NCBI RefSeq assembly: GCF_016820495.1
Contig: NZ_JADHDU010000001.1
Coordinates: 682,257 to 746,256, forward strand
DNA: 64,000 bases
DNA from: Planococcus beigongshangi
GTDB lineage: Bacteria; Bacillota; Bacilli; Bacillales_A; Planococcaceae
Direction of reading: 5' to 3'
The notes under the pieces are model-generated. The model saw only the letters and a program-made list of their open reading frames with translations. It was not told the origin of the DNA and made no database searches. A program made the position numbers and the translations under genes. Shown piece by piece: positions 1 to 13,737 of the stretch (its first letter is position 1; each line of letters starts with the position of its first letter).

Positions 1-1
1 G

Positions 2-319
2 CTGGAAGGGCAGATGTGGCTGTTCGCCATCATTACGGTAGCTGTCATAATCGGCATCCTGTATTATTTCCATAAATATTCCAAAGGGCAGCCGCTGCTG
101 CAGCTGAGCCTGATGATCATTCTTGGCGGAGCGGTCGGCAACTTCATCGATAGAATGCTTCGCGGCGAAGTCGTCGATTTTGTCGATGTGCTGATTCCAG
201 GCATTAATTACCATTTTCCGATATTCAATATTGCTGATGCTGCACTGACAATCGGGGTTATCCTGATGATCATATTCGTGATCTATGACGAAAAACAACA
301 AAAGAAAAAGGTGTCTTAA
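2..319 (+). CDS. lspA: Lipoprotein signal peptidase II (5'-truncated by window edge)
   Basis: Integral membrane aspartyl protease that cuts the signal peptide from diacylglyceryl-modified prolipoproteins. Only the C-terminal 105 residues are inside the window; the frame is open to the left edge, so the start lies upstream and the first internal Met (position 14) is not the start. Both catalytic aspartate motifs are visible: GNFIDR and FNIADA, followed by a last membrane helix and a lysine-rich cytoplasmic tail. The TAA stop overlaps the next ATG (TAATG), so lspA and rluD are translationally coupled, as in other Bacillales. Confidence 0.95.
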   Translation: MEGQMWLFAIITVAVIIGILYYFHKYSKGQPLLQLSLMIILGGAVGNFIDRMLRGEVVDFVDVLIPGINYHFPIFNIADAALTIGVILMIIFVIYDEKQQKKKVS

Positions 320-1251
320 TGGAAGAATTAACTACTCAAATCGAAGATTTAACAATTGAAATCACGGAAGAAATGGCCGGTGAGCGAATCGATAAGGCAG
401 TTTCGTCATTAGACCCGGACTGGTCACGTTCGCAGATCGCCAATTGGGTAAAAGAAGGTGCGGTCAGTGTAAATGGCGAAACGGTCAAGCCGAATTATAA
501 AGTGCGCCTTGCTGATGTGATTATCGTAACACCGCCCGTACTTGAAGAACTTGATGTCGTACCGGAAGATCTCGATCTGGAAATCGTCTATGAAGATACA
601 GATGTATTGGTCGTCAATAAACCTAAAGGAATGGTAGTCCATCCGGCACCGGGCCATGCAAAAGGCACACTGGTGAACGGTTTGATGCATCATTGTACGG
701 ATCTGTCAGGGATCAACGGAGTCGTCCGTCCGGGTATCGTCCACCGTATCGATAAAGATACGTCCGGCCTGTTGATGGTAGCGAAAAACGATGCATCACA
801 CACATCTCTCGTAAACCAATTGGTTAAGAAAAGCGTGACACGCAAATATATCGCGCTGGTGCATGGGCACATCCCGCATGATAAAGGGACGATCGAAGCT
901 CCGATTGCCCGCGATCCTCGTGAACGCCAAAATATGGCAGTTGTCGATAAAGGCAAGCATGCCGTCACCCATTTCCGGGTATTGGAACGTTTCGGCGATT
1001 TCACGTTGGTGGAATGCCGTCTGGAAACAGGACGCACGCACCAGATCCGCGTCCATATGAAATATATCGGTTTCCCGCTTGTCGGCGATCCGAAATATGG
1101 GCCAAAGAAAACAATGGATATCGGCGGCCAGGCGCTGCATGCTGAAGTGATAGGATTTGATCATCCGAAAACAGGCGAATACATGGAGTATTCAGCTGAA
1201 ATGCCCGAGTATTTCGCAGAACTTCTGGAATCTCTTCGCCAGAAGGATTGA
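319..1251 (+). CDS. rluD: Large-subunit rRNA pseudouridine synthase, RluD/RluA family
   Basis: 310 residues. Isomerises uridines to pseudouridine in 23S rRNA (family knowledge: helix 69). An N-terminal S4 RNA-binding domain (about residues 18-65) precedes the RluA catalytic domain with the signature HRIDKDTSG; the catalytic aspartate is D145. Orthologous in position to B. subtilis ylyB, between lspA and pyrR. The ATG overlaps the lspA stop by one base. The 3' end carries the -35 box of the pyr operon promoter, so the stop codon lies inside that promoter. Confidence 0.95.
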   Translation: MEELTTQIEDLTIEITEEMAGERIDKAVSSLDPDWSRSQIANWVKEGAVSVNGETVKPNYKVRLADVIIVTPPVLEELDVVPEDLDLEIVYEDTDVLVVNKPKGMVVHPAPGHAKGTLVNGLMHHCTDLSGINGVVRPGIVHRIDKDTSGLLMVAKNDASHTSLVNQLVKKSVTRKYIALVHGHIPHDKGTIEAPIARDPRERQNMAVVDKGKHAVTHFRVLERFGDFTLVECRLETGRTHQIRVHMKYIGFPLVGDPKYGPKKTMDIGGQALHAEVIGFDHPKTGEYMEYSAEMPEYFAELLESLRQKD

Positions 1252-1277
1252 CAAACCCGCAAGTCGTTCATTATACT
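1248..1277 (+). promoter_or_regulatory. Sigma-A promoter of the pyr operon
   Basis: Perfect -35 TTGACA at 1248-1253 and -10 TATACT at 1272-1277 with an 18-bp spacer. The -35 overlaps the rluD stop codon (TGA 1249-1251). Predicted transcript start is near 1284, giving a leader of about 155 nt before pyrR that contains the PyrR attenuator. Confidence 0.8.
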
Positions 1278-1280
1278 TGA

Positions 1281-1979
<699 letters not shown>

Positions 1980-1996
1980 GACAGGAGAGAAGAATA

Positions 1997-3286
1997 TTGA
2001 GTGACGCTATATTGGATATTCAGGATAAACCGAAAGCCGGCCAGTGGATCTCACTGAGCCTGCAGCACATGTTCGCGATGTTCGGTGCGACGATCCTTGT
2101 GCCGCAATTGGTCGGATTGAGTCCGGCAATCGCTTTGCTGACGAGCGGTATCGCAACAATCGTATTTTTATTGATCACCCAATTCAAAGTACCTGCGTAT
2201 TTAGGGTCATCTTTTGCATTTATCACCCCTATCATCATCGCCACTGAATCGGGTGGCATCGGCTCAGCCATGATCGGTGCGATGTTCGTTTCCGCGGTGT
2301 ATGCCATCGTGTCACTCATTATTTGGCAAACGGGCTATAAATGGCTGATGAAAATTCTGCCGCCGATTGTGGTCGGCCCGGTCATCATCGTCATCGGTCT
2401 GGCACTGTCTGGGATAGCGGTCAGCAACGCCATGACGATCCCGACAGCTGATGGTGGTTCAGAATACAGTCTTCTCCACTTTTCGGCAGCTCTTGTTACT
2501 TTGCTGACGGCAATCATCTGCACAATTTACTTTAAAAACATCATTTCATTGATGCCGATTCTTATCGGTTTACTGGTCGGCTATGCGTACTCAGCAGCGA
2601 TCGGCATCGTCGATTTTACAGCAATCGGTGAAGCCCAGTGGTTTGCAGTTCCTGACTTCCTTATTCCAGGAGTCGATTATTCATTCACCGTAACAGGAAC
2701 GCTGATCATGGCCATGGTGCCGATCGCCATCGTCACGATTTCTGAACATATCGGGCACCAGCTCGTGCTCGGCAAAATCGTAAACCGTAATTACATAAAA
2801 GATCCGGGACTCCACCGCTCGATTCTTGGTGACGGACTGGGAACTTTCCTGTCGTCCCTGATTGGTGGTCCACCCAAAACGACATACGGGGAAAACATCG
2901 GCGTCCTGGCGATTACCCGCGTATACAGTGTCTATGTCATCTTAGGTGCAGCAGTATTCGCCATCTTCTTTTCGTTCGCCGGTAAATTGATGGCGGCGAT
3001 CGACACGATTCCAACGGCGGTGCTCGGCGGAATTTCAATTCTGCTGTTCGGCATCATCGCGTCATCCGGCCTGCGCATGCTGGTCGACAATAACATCGAC
3101 TTCGGCGATAAGCGGAACCTGGTCATTTCATCAGTCATCCTGGTCATCGGAATCGGAGGGGCTAAACTGGAATTCACGCCAACCTTCGTCATTGAAGGAA
3201 TGGCTCTTGCAGCAATCATCGGCGTTATTCTGAACCTGGTGCTGCCAGGAAGAAATAAAGAAGAAATTGATGACGGAACTTTATAA
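1997..3286 (+). CDS. pyrP: Uracil permease (NCS2 family)
   Basis: 429 residues, highly hydrophobic with about 12-14 membrane segments. Imports uracil, feeding salvage through UPRTase. It belongs to the nucleobase:cation symporter-2 family (UraA/PyrP), with the family's QHMFAMFGATILVP N-terminal block and GGPPKTTYGENIG around residues 292-304. Start is TTG at 1997 with AGGAGA at 1983-1988 eight bases upstream. It is the second gene of the pyr operon and is followed by the second PyrR attenuator, so enzyme genes downstream receive an extra layer of control. Confidence 0.95.
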   Translation: MSDAILDIQDKPKAGQWISLSLQHMFAMFGATILVPQLVGLSPAIALLTSGIATIVFLLITQFKVPAYLGSSFAFITPIIIATESGGIGSAMIGAMFVSAVYAIVSLIIWQTGYKWLMKILPPIVVGPVIIVIGLALSGIAVSNAMTIPTADGGSEYSLLHFSAALVTLLTAIICTIYFKNIISLMPILIGLLVGYAYSAAIGIVDFTAIGEAQWFAVPDFLIPGVDYSFTVTGTLIMAMVPIAIVTISEHIGHQLVLGKIVNRNYIKDPGLHRSILGDGLGTFLSSLIGGPPKTTYGENIGVLAITRVYSVYVILGAAVFAIFFSFAGKLMAAIDTIPTAVLGGISILLFGIIASSGLRMLVDNNIDFGDKRNLVISSVILVIGIGGAKLEFTPTFVIEGMALAAIIGVILNLVLPGRNKEEIDDGTL

Positions 3287-3299
3287 TCACCTTTTAATG

Positions 3300-3394
3300 A
3301 ATGTCCAGAGAGGCATGGAAAGGGATGAACAACAAGGGATCCGTATACCCTTTTGTTTCTTCGCACCTTCCTGCCCTCAGGAAGGTGTTTTTTT
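3300..3394 (+). promoter_or_regulatory. PyrR-binding attenuator 2 (pyrP-pyrB)
   Basis: A second copy of the PyrR loop, ATGTCCAGAGAGGCAT, lies at about 3300-3315. It is followed by a perfect 10-bp terminator stem CACCTTCCTG (3364-3373) / CAGGAAGGTG (3378-3387) and seven T residues. GAGAGGC in the loop can pair with GCCCTC in the terminator loop, the same logic as attenuator 1. Confidence 0.85.
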
Positions 3395-3412
3395 ATGGAA
3401 GGGGACAGTGAA

Positions 3413-4282
3413 ATGCCGAATCTGTTGACAATGAACAACCTGACGAATGAAACGATCATGCAGCTCCTGCAGCGGGCAGCGGAGTTTGAACAAGGAGATT
3501 TGTTGAAACTTGGCGGAACGGTTGCGAATTTGTTTTTCGAGCCGAGCACCCGGACTAAAATGAGCTTTGAAATGGCCGAGCATAAACTGGGCATTGCCTC
3601 CTTGCCGTTTGAAACCGGATTTTCGAGCGTGCTGAAAGGCGAGACACTATACGATACGGTGAAGACGCTGGAAGCGATCGGGGTTGACGCAGTTGTCATC
3701 CGCCACAGTGAAGAAGAATATTATCGGCAGCTGGAAGGCGTCGGGATTCCGGTGATCAACGGCGGCGACGGCTCCGGACAGCATCCTACGCAATCCTTAC
3801 TCGATCTGTACACGATCTGGCAGGAGTTCGGCCGTTTTGAAGATGTGCATGTGACGATTGCCGGCGACATTGCGCACAGCCGGGTGGCGAAATCGAATGC
3901 CGCAGCGCTTACCCAATTAGGGGCGAAGGTATCGTTCGTCTGTCCGCCGGAATGGAGCGGCGGATTCGAAACGTCGAATCGGATGGATGATTATATAGAA
4001 GAAACTGATGTGATGATGCTGCTTCGGGTACAGCACGAACGCCATGCTGGCGGAGAGCTGCTGACGAAAGAGCAATACCATGAGCGATACGGGCTGACAA
4101 TAGAACGTGAAGGGAAGATGAAAAGTTCGGCGATCATCATGCACCCGGCTCCGATCAACAGGGGCGTCGAAATTGCTGACAGCCTCGTCGAAAGTGAACG
4201 TTCCAGGATTTTCAAACAAATGGCAAACGGAGTTTTTGTCCGGATGGCAGTTCTTGAATACACGATGAAAGGGAGAGATTGA
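3413..4282 (+). CDS. pyrB: Aspartate carbamoyltransferase catalytic chain
   Basis: 289 residues. Condenses carbamoyl phosphate and aspartate to N-carbamoyl-L-aspartate, the committed step of pyrimidine synthesis. Carbamoyl-phosphate motif FEPSTRT is at about residues 43-49, GDGSGQHPTQSLLD near 119-132 and HPAPINRGVE near 244-253. The ATG at 3413 follows AAGGGGA and gives the normal N-terminus; an upstream in-frame start at 3353 would run through the attenuator terminator and is rejected. No regulatory pyrI chain follows, as usual in Bacillales. Slightly shorter than the 304-residue B. subtilis enzyme. Confidence 0.97.
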   Translation: MPNLLTMNNLTNETIMQLLQRAAEFEQGDLLKLGGTVANLFFEPSTRTKMSFEMAEHKLGIASLPFETGFSSVLKGETLYDTVKTLEAIGVDAVVIRHSEEEYYRQLEGVGIPVINGGDGSGQHPTQSLLDLYTIWQEFGRFEDVHVTIAGDIAHSRVAKSNAAALTQLGAKVSFVCPPEWSGGFETSNRMDDYIEETDVMMLLRVQHERHAGGELLTKEQYHERYGLTIEREGKMKSSAIIMHPAPINRGVEIADSLVESERSRIFKQMANGVFVRMAVLEYTMKGRD

Positions 4283-4285
4283 GAA

Positions 4286-5566
4286 ATGAACTTATTCATT
4301 AAAAATGTAAACATGCTGCAGAACGGAGAATTGGCTCCGGTAAATATACGGATTGCAGAAGGAAAGATTGAAGAAATAGGTAAAGAGCTTGCACCACAGG
4401 GAGAAAAAGAAATTGACGGCAAGGGCCGCATGGTCGCACCAGGGTTTGTCGACGTTCACGTGCATTTGCGCGAACCGGGCGGCGAACAGAAAGAGACGAT
4501 CGAAAGCGGGACGAAATCTGCGGCACGCGGCGGCTACACGACCATCTGTGCAATGCCGAATACACGGCCGGTGCCGGACACGAAAGAAAATCTGCAAAAG
4601 GTCAATGCGCTGATTGAAAAGAATGCGCTCATCCGGGTTTTGCCGTATGCCTCCATCACCATCAGGGAAGCAGGAAAAGAACGGACGAATTTGACGGAGC
4701 TGAAAGAAAACGGCGCGTTTGCGTTCACAGATGACGGCGTCGGAATTCAGGAAGCCGGCATGATGTTCGAAGCGATGAAAGATGCGGCAGCAATCGATAT
4801 GCCGATTGTCGCACACTGTGAAGACAACAGCCTGATCTACGACGGCGTGATGCATGACGGCAAACGCAGCCGGGAGCTCGGCTTGAAAGGCATTCCTTCC
4901 ATTGCGGAATCGGTGCACATCGCACGGGATATATTATTGGCTGAAGAGGCCGGTGCACATTACCATGTCTGCCACGTATCGACGAAAGAATCAGTGCGCG
5001 TCATCCGTGATGCGAAACGAGCAGGTGTGAAAGTGACGGCGGAAGTGACGCCGCATCATCTGCTCCTGACTGAAGATGATATTCCGGGAGACGATGCCAA
5101 TTACAAGATGAATCCACCGCTTCGGGCAAAAGAGGATTACGATGCACTTCATGAAGGGCTGCTTGACGGAACGCTCGATTTTATTGCCACGGACCATGCA
5201 CCGCATACGGCAGAAGAAAAAGCGAACGGCATGGACAAAGCGCCGTTTGGCATCGTCGGATTTGAAACGGCTTTTCCGCTGCTCCACACAAAATTTGTCG
5301 AGACCGGAGTATGGACGCTCGCGCAATTGATCGACTGGATGACACGGAAGCCGGCGGAAGTATTCGGTCTGCCGTACGGTACGCTTGAAAAGGGAGCGGC
5401 AGCGGATCTGGTGCTGCTCGATCTCCAAAAAGAACAGGCAATCGATGTGGAGAAATTCCATTCTAAAGGCAAGAACACACCATTCGGCGGCTGGAATTGC
5501 AAAGGCTGGCCGGCAATGACAATATTCGGCGGCGAAATCGTCTGGCAGGAGGAGGCTCATCAATGA
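4286..5566 (+). CDS. pyrC: Dihydroorotase
   Basis: 426 residues. Zinc amidohydrolase closing carbamoyl aspartate to dihydroorotate. Metal ligands are visible in [13 protein letters not shown] (H58, H60) and in the catalytic ATDHAPHT block (D303). This is the long type-I dihydroorotase form typical of Firmicutes. It starts 3 bp after pyrB, and its TGA overlaps the carA ATG (ATGA), suggesting translational coupling along the operon. Confidence 0.97.
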   Translation: MNLFIKNVNMLQNGELAPVNIRIAEGKIEEIGKELAPQGEKEIDGKGRMVAPGFVDVHVHLREPGGEQKETIESGTKSAARGGYTTICAMPNTRPVPDTKENLQKVNALIEKNALIRVLPYASITIREAGKERTNLTELKENGAFAFTDDGVGIQEAGMMFEAMKDAAAIDMPIVAHCEDNSLIYDGVMHDGKRSRELGLKGIPSIAESVHIARDILLAEEAGAHYHVCHVSTKESVRVIRDAKRAGVKVTAEVTPHHLLLTEDDIPGDDANYKMNPPLRAKEDYDALHEGLLDGTLDFIATDHAPHTAEEKANGMDKAPFGIVGFETAFPLLHTKFVETGVWTLAQLIDWMTRKPAEVFGLPYGTLEKGAAADLVLLDLQKEQAIDVEKFHSKGKNTPFGGWNCKGWPAMTIFGGEIVWQEEAHQ

Positions 5567-6657
5567 AACGTTATCTCATATTGGAAGATGGCACGGTTTT
5601 TGAAGGGACAGCATTCGGAAGTGACGACGCATCGGTCGGGGAAATCGTCTTTAACACAAGCATGACGGGCTATCAGGAAATTTTGTCGGATCCGTCTTAC
5701 TGCGGGCAGATCGTCACAATGACATATCCGCTGATCGGCAATTACGGCATCAACAGCGATGATTTCGAATCGATCGAACCGGCAGTGAAAGGAATGGTCG
5801 TCCGTGAACTGGCGGAGCATCCATCCAATTTCAGAAGCAAGTCGACACTTTGTGAATTACTGAAAATGAAAGGCATTCCGGGGATTTCCGAAATCGATAC
5901 GCGCAAACTGACACGGCTGATCCGCTCAAAAGGCGCGATCAAAGGAATTCTGACTGCGGCCGGTGAAGAAGTGGTGATTGATGATGTCGTGGAGCAGCTA
6001 AAAGGAACACCATTGCAGACGGATCAAGTGGCGCAAGTTTCAACGGCGCGTCCATATCCGAGCCCGGGCCGCGGTAAACGCGTCGTGCTAATCGACTACG
6101 GCATGAAGCACGGCATTCTGCGTGAACTGAATAACCGCGACTGCGATATCATCGTTGTTCCCTATAACACGAGTGCGAAAGAAATTCTCGCCTGGGGACC
6201 GGACGGCGTCATGCTGTCAAACGGTCCTGGAGATCCGAAAGACGTCGAAGAATGTGTCGCGGTCGTTGGAGAATTGATCGGCCAGGTGCCGCTGTTCGGC
6301 ATCTGCCTTGGCCACCAATTGTTCGCGCGCGCCTGCGGAGCCGATACATTCAAACTGAAATTCGGCCACCGCGGCGGCAACCACCCTGTGCGTAACCTGG
6401 CCACAGGAAAAATCGAAATCACTTCACAGAACCACGGCTATGCCGTAGATGAAGATACCTTGCAGGGAACGCGTCTAAAAGTGACGCACCAGGCCTTGAA
6501 CGACGGCACGAATGAAGGCCTTGAACATTTGGATTATCCCGCTTTCACTGTGCAATACCATCCGGAATCGTCACCGGGACCGGAAGATTCGAATTACCTG
6601 TTTGACCGTTTTATTGAGATGATGAGTGCAAATCGAAAGGAGCAGCAATATGCCTAA
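5563..6657 (+). CDS. carA: Carbamoyl-phosphate synthase small (glutaminase) subunit, pyrimidine-type
   Basis: 364 residues. Hydrolyses glutamine and channels ammonia to CarB. The N-terminal CPSase small-chain domain is followed by a class I glutamine amidotransferase domain with nucleophile C248 in FGICLGHQL and the H333/E335 pair in YHPESSPGP. The ATG at 5563 overlaps the pyrC stop and has GGAGGAGG just upstream; a longer frame from 5497 is rejected. Because it sits in the pyr operon it corresponds to B. subtilis pyrAA, the UMP-controlled enzyme, rather than the arginine-specific one. Confidence 0.97.
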   Translation: MKRYLILEDGTVFEGTAFGSDDASVGEIVFNTSMTGYQEILSDPSYCGQIVTMTYPLIGNYGINSDDFESIEPAVKGMVVRELAEHPSNFRSKSTLCELLKMKGIPGISEIDTRKLTRLIRSKGAIKGILTAAGEEVVIDDVVEQLKGTPLQTDQVAQVSTARPYPSPGRGKRVVLIDYGMKHGILRELNNRDCDIIVVPYNTSAKEILAWGPDGVMLSNGPGDPKDVEECVAVVGELIGQVPLFGICLGHQLFARACGADTFKLKFGHRGGNHPVRNLATGKIEITSQNHGYAVDEDTLQGTRLKVTHQALNDGTNEGLEHLDYPAFTVQYHPESSPGPEDSNYLFDRFIEMMSANRKEQQYA

Positions 6658-9600
6658 AAGACAGGACATCCAAAGTATACTCGTGATCGGGTCAGGCCCG
6701 ATCGTCATCGGACAGGCTGCAGAATTCGACTATGCTGGCACACAGGCGTGCCTTGCTTTGAAAGAGGAAGGCTACCGCGTCATTCTGATCAACTCGAATC
6801 CGGCGACCATCATGACGGATACGGAAATCGCCGATAAAGTCTATATCGAACCGATTACGCTGGAATTTGTCAGCCGCATCCTGCGAAAAGAGCGTCCTGA
6901 CGCTGTTCTTGCAACGCTCGGAGGGCAAACTGGACTGAATATGGCGATTGAACTGGATGAATCCGGAATTCTTGATGAACTGGGAATCGAAATTCTCGGT
7001 ACGAAACTGGAAGCGATCCATAAAGCGGAAGACCGGGACCTGTTCCGGACGCTCATGAATGAACTCGGGGAACCGGTGCCGGATTCCGATATCATCCATA
7101 ATCTCGATGAAGCGAAAGCGTTCGTGGAGCGCATCGGCTACCCGGTGATTGTGCGCCCTGCGTTTACGCTCGGCGGAACAGGCGGCGGCATCTGCCATAA
7201 CGACGAGCAATTGCAGGAAATTGTCACAAGCGGATTGAAATACAGCCCGGTGACCCAATGTTTATTGGAAAAATCGATTGCAGGATTCAAGGAAATCGAA
7301 TACGAAGTGATGCGGGACGCCAACGATACGGCGATCGTCGTGTGTAATATGGAAAACATTGATCCGGTGGGCATCCATACGGGAGATTCGATTGTTGTGG
7401 CACCGAGCCAAACCTTGTCTGACCGTGAATACCAGATGCTGCGGAATGTGTCGCTGAAAATCATCCGTGCCCTGAAAATCGAAGGTGGCTGCAACGTGCA
7501 GCTGGCGCTCGATCCCCATACATTCAATTATTTCATCATTGAAGTGAATCCCCGTGTCAGCCGTTCATCGGCGCTCGCTTCAAAAGCGACGGGTTATCCG
7601 ATTGCCAAACTGGCGGCGAAAATTGCCGTCGGGCTGACTTTGGATGAAATGATGAATCCGGTGACGGGACGCACTTATGCCGCTTTTGAACCGGCACTTG
7701 ATTATGTCGTAACGAAAATTCCACGCTGGCCGTTCGATAAATTCGAAGCAGCAAAACGCAATCTTGGGACACAGATGAAAGCGACGGGGGAAGTCATGGC
7801 CATGGGCCGAACTTTTGAAGAATCGATCCTGAAAGCGGTCCGTTCACTGGAAACCGGCCAATTCCATCTGGAGTTGAAGAATGCGGATGCCATGAGTGAC
7901 GAATGGATTGAAAAACGGATCCGCCGGGCAGGCGATGAGCGTTTGTTCTTCATCGGTGAAGCGCTGCGCCGGGGTGTTACGATTGAAAAAATCCATGACT
8001 GGAGCCAGATTGACTTGTTCTTCCTGAAGAAATTTGAGAACATTGTCAGCTACGAACCGGTGCTTGCCGAAAATCCATCCGATTTTGATACGGCAAAACG
8101 GGCAAAACGCCTGGGCTTTGCAGACTGCACCATCGCCAAACTGTGGAATACAACCGAACAACAGGTATACAACTGGCGCAGAGAACAGAACTTGATGCCG
8201 GTCTATAAAATGGTCGATACATGTGCAGCGGAATTCGAATCGGAAACGCCTTATTTCTACGGCACTTACGAAGACGAAAACGAATCAGTCCGCACGGATA
8301 AGGAGAGCGTCATCGTTCTTGGTTCGGGGCCGATCCGCATCGGCCAGGGCGTGGAATTCGATTATGCGACAGTCCATTCGGTCTGGGCGATCAAAGAAGC
8401 GGGTTATGAGGCGATCATCATCAACAACAACCCGGAAACGGTCAGCACGGATTTCTCGATATCCGACAAACTGTATTTCGAGCCGCTGACGATTGAAGAC
8501 GTTATGCATGTGGTCGACCTGGAACAGCCAAAAGGCGTAGTCGTACAGTTCGGCGGACAGACAGCCATCAACCTGGCAGAAAAGCTTGAGCAAAACGGTG
8601 TGAAAATTCTTGGGACGACGCTTGAAGATACAGACCGAGCTGAGAACCGCAATAAATTCGAAGCGACGTTACGTGACATAAACATCCCGCAGCCGCTCGG
8701 CAAAACGGCGGTATCAAAAGAAGAAGCGGTAGTGATCGCAAATAACATCGGTTATCCAGTTCTGGTGCGGCCTTCTTATGTATTAGGCGGTCGGGCGATG
8801 GAAATCGTCTACAACGAAGAAGATCTGAACTATTATATGGAACACGCCGTGGAAGCGAGCCCTGAACATCCGGTGCTGGTCGACCGCTACCTGACAGGGA
8901 TTGAAGTGGAAGTGGACGCGATTTCAGACGGTGAAAACGTTTTGATTCCAGGAATTATGGAACATATCGAACGCGCCGGCGTGCATTCGGGTGACTCGAT
9001 TGCGGTTTATCCGACACAGAACATTTCACAGGAATTGATCGATACGCTGGTGGACTACACGACACGTCTGGCGAAAGGCTTTAATATCGTTGGTTTGCTG
9101 AATATCCAGTATGTCATTTCAAATGGTGACATTTTTGTCATCGAAGTGAATCCGCGTTCCAGCCGGACGGTGCCGTTCATGAGCAAGATCATGTCGATTC
9201 CGATGGCCAATATCGCAACCAAAGCGATTCTCGGGCACAGCATCATCGAACAGGGTTACACGCCAGGGCTAGCGCCGCTGGTTAACGGCGTTTATGTGAA
9301 AGTTCCCGTGTTTTCATTCGCGAAGCTGCGCCGGGTCGACATTACGCTCGGACCTGAAATGAAATCGACCGGCGAAGTGATGGGCAAAGATACGACATTG
9401 GAAAAAGCATTGTACAAAGGGCTGGCAGCTGCCGGCATGGAAGTGAAAGACCACGGCACGGTGCTGTTGACCGTAGCGGATAAAGACAAAGCCGAAGCGG
9501 TCGGACTTGCGAGACGCTTCAAGTCGATCGGCTACCAGATCATGGCGACAGGCGGAACAGCCGCTGCATTCGAAGAAGCGGGAATTGCCGTTGCGCCGAT

Positions 9601-9834
9601 CGGTAAAATCGGTTCAGAAGGCAGAACGCTGCTCGATGTGATTCAAAGCGGTGATGCGCAAATCGTCATCAACACGCTGACGAAAGGCAAACAGCCGGAA
9701 CGCGACGGTTTCAGAATTCGCCGGGAATCGGTGGAAAACGGCATTGCCTGCCTGACTTCGCTTGATACGGCTGAAGCGATGCTGCGCGTCATCGAATCGA
9801 TGACATTTTCTGCAGAAGAAATGGGGGCTGCACG

Positions 9835-9838
<4 letters not shown>
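6650..9838 (+). CDS. carB: Carbamoyl-phosphate synthase large subunit, pyrimidine-type
   Basis: 1062 residues, the normal full length. Two homologous ATP-grasp halves are visible: GSGPIVIGQ near residue 14 (carboxyphosphate synthesis) and GSGPIRIGQ near residue 557 (carbamoyl phosphate synthesis). They are joined by an oligomerisation segment and followed by a C-terminal MGS-like allosteric domain (about 930-1062, with [13 protein letters not shown]) where nucleotides bind. It forms the heterodimer with CarA, whose gene it overlaps by 8 bases. Equivalent to B. subtilis pyrAB. Confidence 0.97.
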
Positions 9839-12198
<2,360 letters not shown>

Positions 12199-12202
<4 letters not shown>

Positions 12203-12831
12203 TGAAAAGGGCAACGGCAAAACATTTACTGGATATCGGGGCGGTGGAACTGCGCCCGCAGGATCCGTTCACATGGGCATCCGGTATTAAGTCACCGATA
12301 TACTGCGACAACCGGCTGACGATGTCGTATCCGGCAGTGCGAAAAGAAATCGCAAAAGGGCTGGCAGACACCATCAAAGAATTCTATCCGCAATGCGAAG
12401 TTGTAGCAGGCACGGCGACTGCCGGCATTCCACACGCTGCATGGGTGAGTGACCTGTTGGAATTGCCGATGGTCTATGTCCGTTCCAAACCGAAAGAGCA
12501 CGGCCAGGGCAATATGGTCGAGGGCAAAGTGGAACCGGGCAAAAAAGTCGTCGTCGTAGAAGATCTGATTTCAAAAGGCGGATCTGTCCTTCAGGCGGCA
12601 CAGGGTCTGCAGCAGGCCGGTTTCGAAGTGCTGGGCATCGTCGCCATCTTTACATATGATCTGCCGCAATCGGTCGAAGCGATCGAAAACGCAGGTTTCA
12701 CGTCCCATACGCTAACCGATTTCCCGGCACTGGTCGAAGAAGCTGTCAGTTCAGGAGCTATTGAACAGGAAGACCTGCCGATGCTGAAGGAATGGCACGA
12801 AAGTTTAAAGGCAGGGACGTTAAAGCGCTGA
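12199..12831 (+). CDS. pyrE: Orotate phosphoribosyltransferase
   Basis: 210 residues. Joins orotate to PRPP, giving OMP. The PRPP motif [12 protein letters not shown] lies at about residues 118-129. The start could be either of two adjacent ATG codons (12199 or 12202); the first overlaps the pyrF stop. It is the last gene of the pyr operon and is followed by a long hairpin terminator. Confidence 0.96.
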
Positions 12832-12852
12832 TACTTAAAATGAAATAATGAA

Positions 12853-12902
12853 AACACCTTCGATCCAGGCCGCTTTGGCTGATGAAATCGAAGGTGTTTT
12901 TG
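12853..12902 (+). terminator. Intrinsic terminator of the pyr operon, possibly bidirectional
   Basis: 12-bp stem AACACCTTCGAT (12853-12864) / ATCGAAGGTGTT (12887-12898) followed by TTTTT. A-rich sequence lies on the 5' side, so it may also stop transcription of the convergent GntR gene. Confidence 0.8.
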
Positions 12903-12934
12903 GTTATAGATATTATAGAAATTTTCAGCAGATC

Positions 12935-13546
12935 TCACATGCGGTTCAGACAAAACTCCAGGTCCTTATACAGATGTTCTTTCATCAACTTCTCCGCTTC
13001 GTCCGCATCGTTCTGGCGGATGGCCTCGTAAATACCTTGATGTTCTTCGATCAGCATCGGTCTCTTCTGATAGACGACCGTTTTGCGGAATAAATAGATG
13101 ATGGACTGCATCCGGTCAATAATATCGATCATCACAGGATTGTTAGTGACTCCGACAATAATTTCGTGAAATTCTTTATTTGCTGCCATCACTTCTTCGC
13201 TTGTACCCATACTGCCAATCTCCACACAATGGTTTAGCCTTTCGAGCGATTCCTCTGTGATATAGGTTGCGCAGTGGCGGGCAGCAAAGCCTTCCAGCAG
13301 GATACGAACTTGAAAAACATGGCGGAGATCCATATCACTGGGGTTAACTACCCGCTTCTCTTTGATGAGACCTTCCTGTTCAAGTTTTCGAATGGAATCC
13401 CTAACTGGCGTGCGGCTGATGCCCATTTCCTCTGCCAGCCGTTCTTCGACTAATTTAGTCCCGCGTTCCAGTTCACCGCTCAATATCCGATCGCGTATAT
13501 ATTCATAAGCCTGCACATAAGCAAGTTGCGTTGCTTTATTTGCCAA
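12935..13546 (-). CDS. GntR-family (FadR subfamily, FCD domain) transcriptional regulator
   Basis: 203 residues. The N-terminal winged helix (about 9-75) contains the GntR hallmark EERLAEEMGISRTPVRDSIR; the C-terminal all-helical FCD domain (about 80-200) has metal/ligand-binding histidines in NKEFHEI, EEHQGIY and KEHLYKDL. FadR-type regulators bind small organic acids and usually repress an adjacent catabolic operon. The gene is divergent from the garR-like operon, and the intergenic region has three box repeats, so it most probably controls both arms. The effector is unknown; a pathway acid or phosphorylated intermediate is the natural guess. Confidence 0.92.
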   Translation of the reverse strand: MANKATQLAYVQAYEYIRDRILSGELERGTKLVEERLAEEMGISRTPVRDSIRKLEQEGLIKEKRVVNPSDMDLRHVFQVRILLEGFAARHCATYITEESLERLNHCVEIGSMGTSEEVMAANKEFHEIIVGVTNNPVMIDIIDRMQSIIYLFRKTVVYQKRPMLIEEHQGIYEAIRQNDADEAEKLMKEHLYKDLEFCLNRM

Positions 13547-13621
13547 GTTTATCGACTCCCAAATAAATATTTTCTTATCTACTAGTATAAGTATAACAAT
13601 AATAATAGAGAAGGAATAATT

Positions 13622-13674
13622 TAGTATACAAATAATATAAAATTGTATACAAAATTATAAGTAATGTGTACAAT
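13622..13674 (+). promoter_or_regulatory. Three 21-bp-phased operator-like boxes overlapping the catabolic operon promoter
   Basis: Box 1 TAGTATACAA (13622-13631), box 2 TTGTATACAA (13643-13652, perfect palindrome) and box 3 ATGTGTACAA (13664-13673) begin exactly 21 bp apart, i.e. two helical turns. A candidate promoter, -35 TATACA 13646-13651 and -10 TACAAT 13669-13674 with a 17-bp spacer, lies within boxes 2 and 3. The TNGTATACNA shape is typical of FadR-type GntR sites. Repression by the divergent GntR protein is inferred. Confidence 0.7.
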
Positions 13675-13737
13675 GGATGAGAGTTAAGAATGAAAGCGCT
13701 ATCTATGAGATTTCAACGTTTGAAAGGAGAAAAATTC

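Noticed and set aside
3353-3412. Longer pyrB start at 3353
   Set aside because: Translation would have to run through the attenuator hairpin, and the extra residues are absent from the family; ATG 3413 has a good RBS.
4292-4918. 208-codon minus-strand frame inside pyrC
   Set aside because: Antisense shadow of a well-conserved enzyme gene; cysteine/histidine/phenylalanine-rich composition and no RBS.
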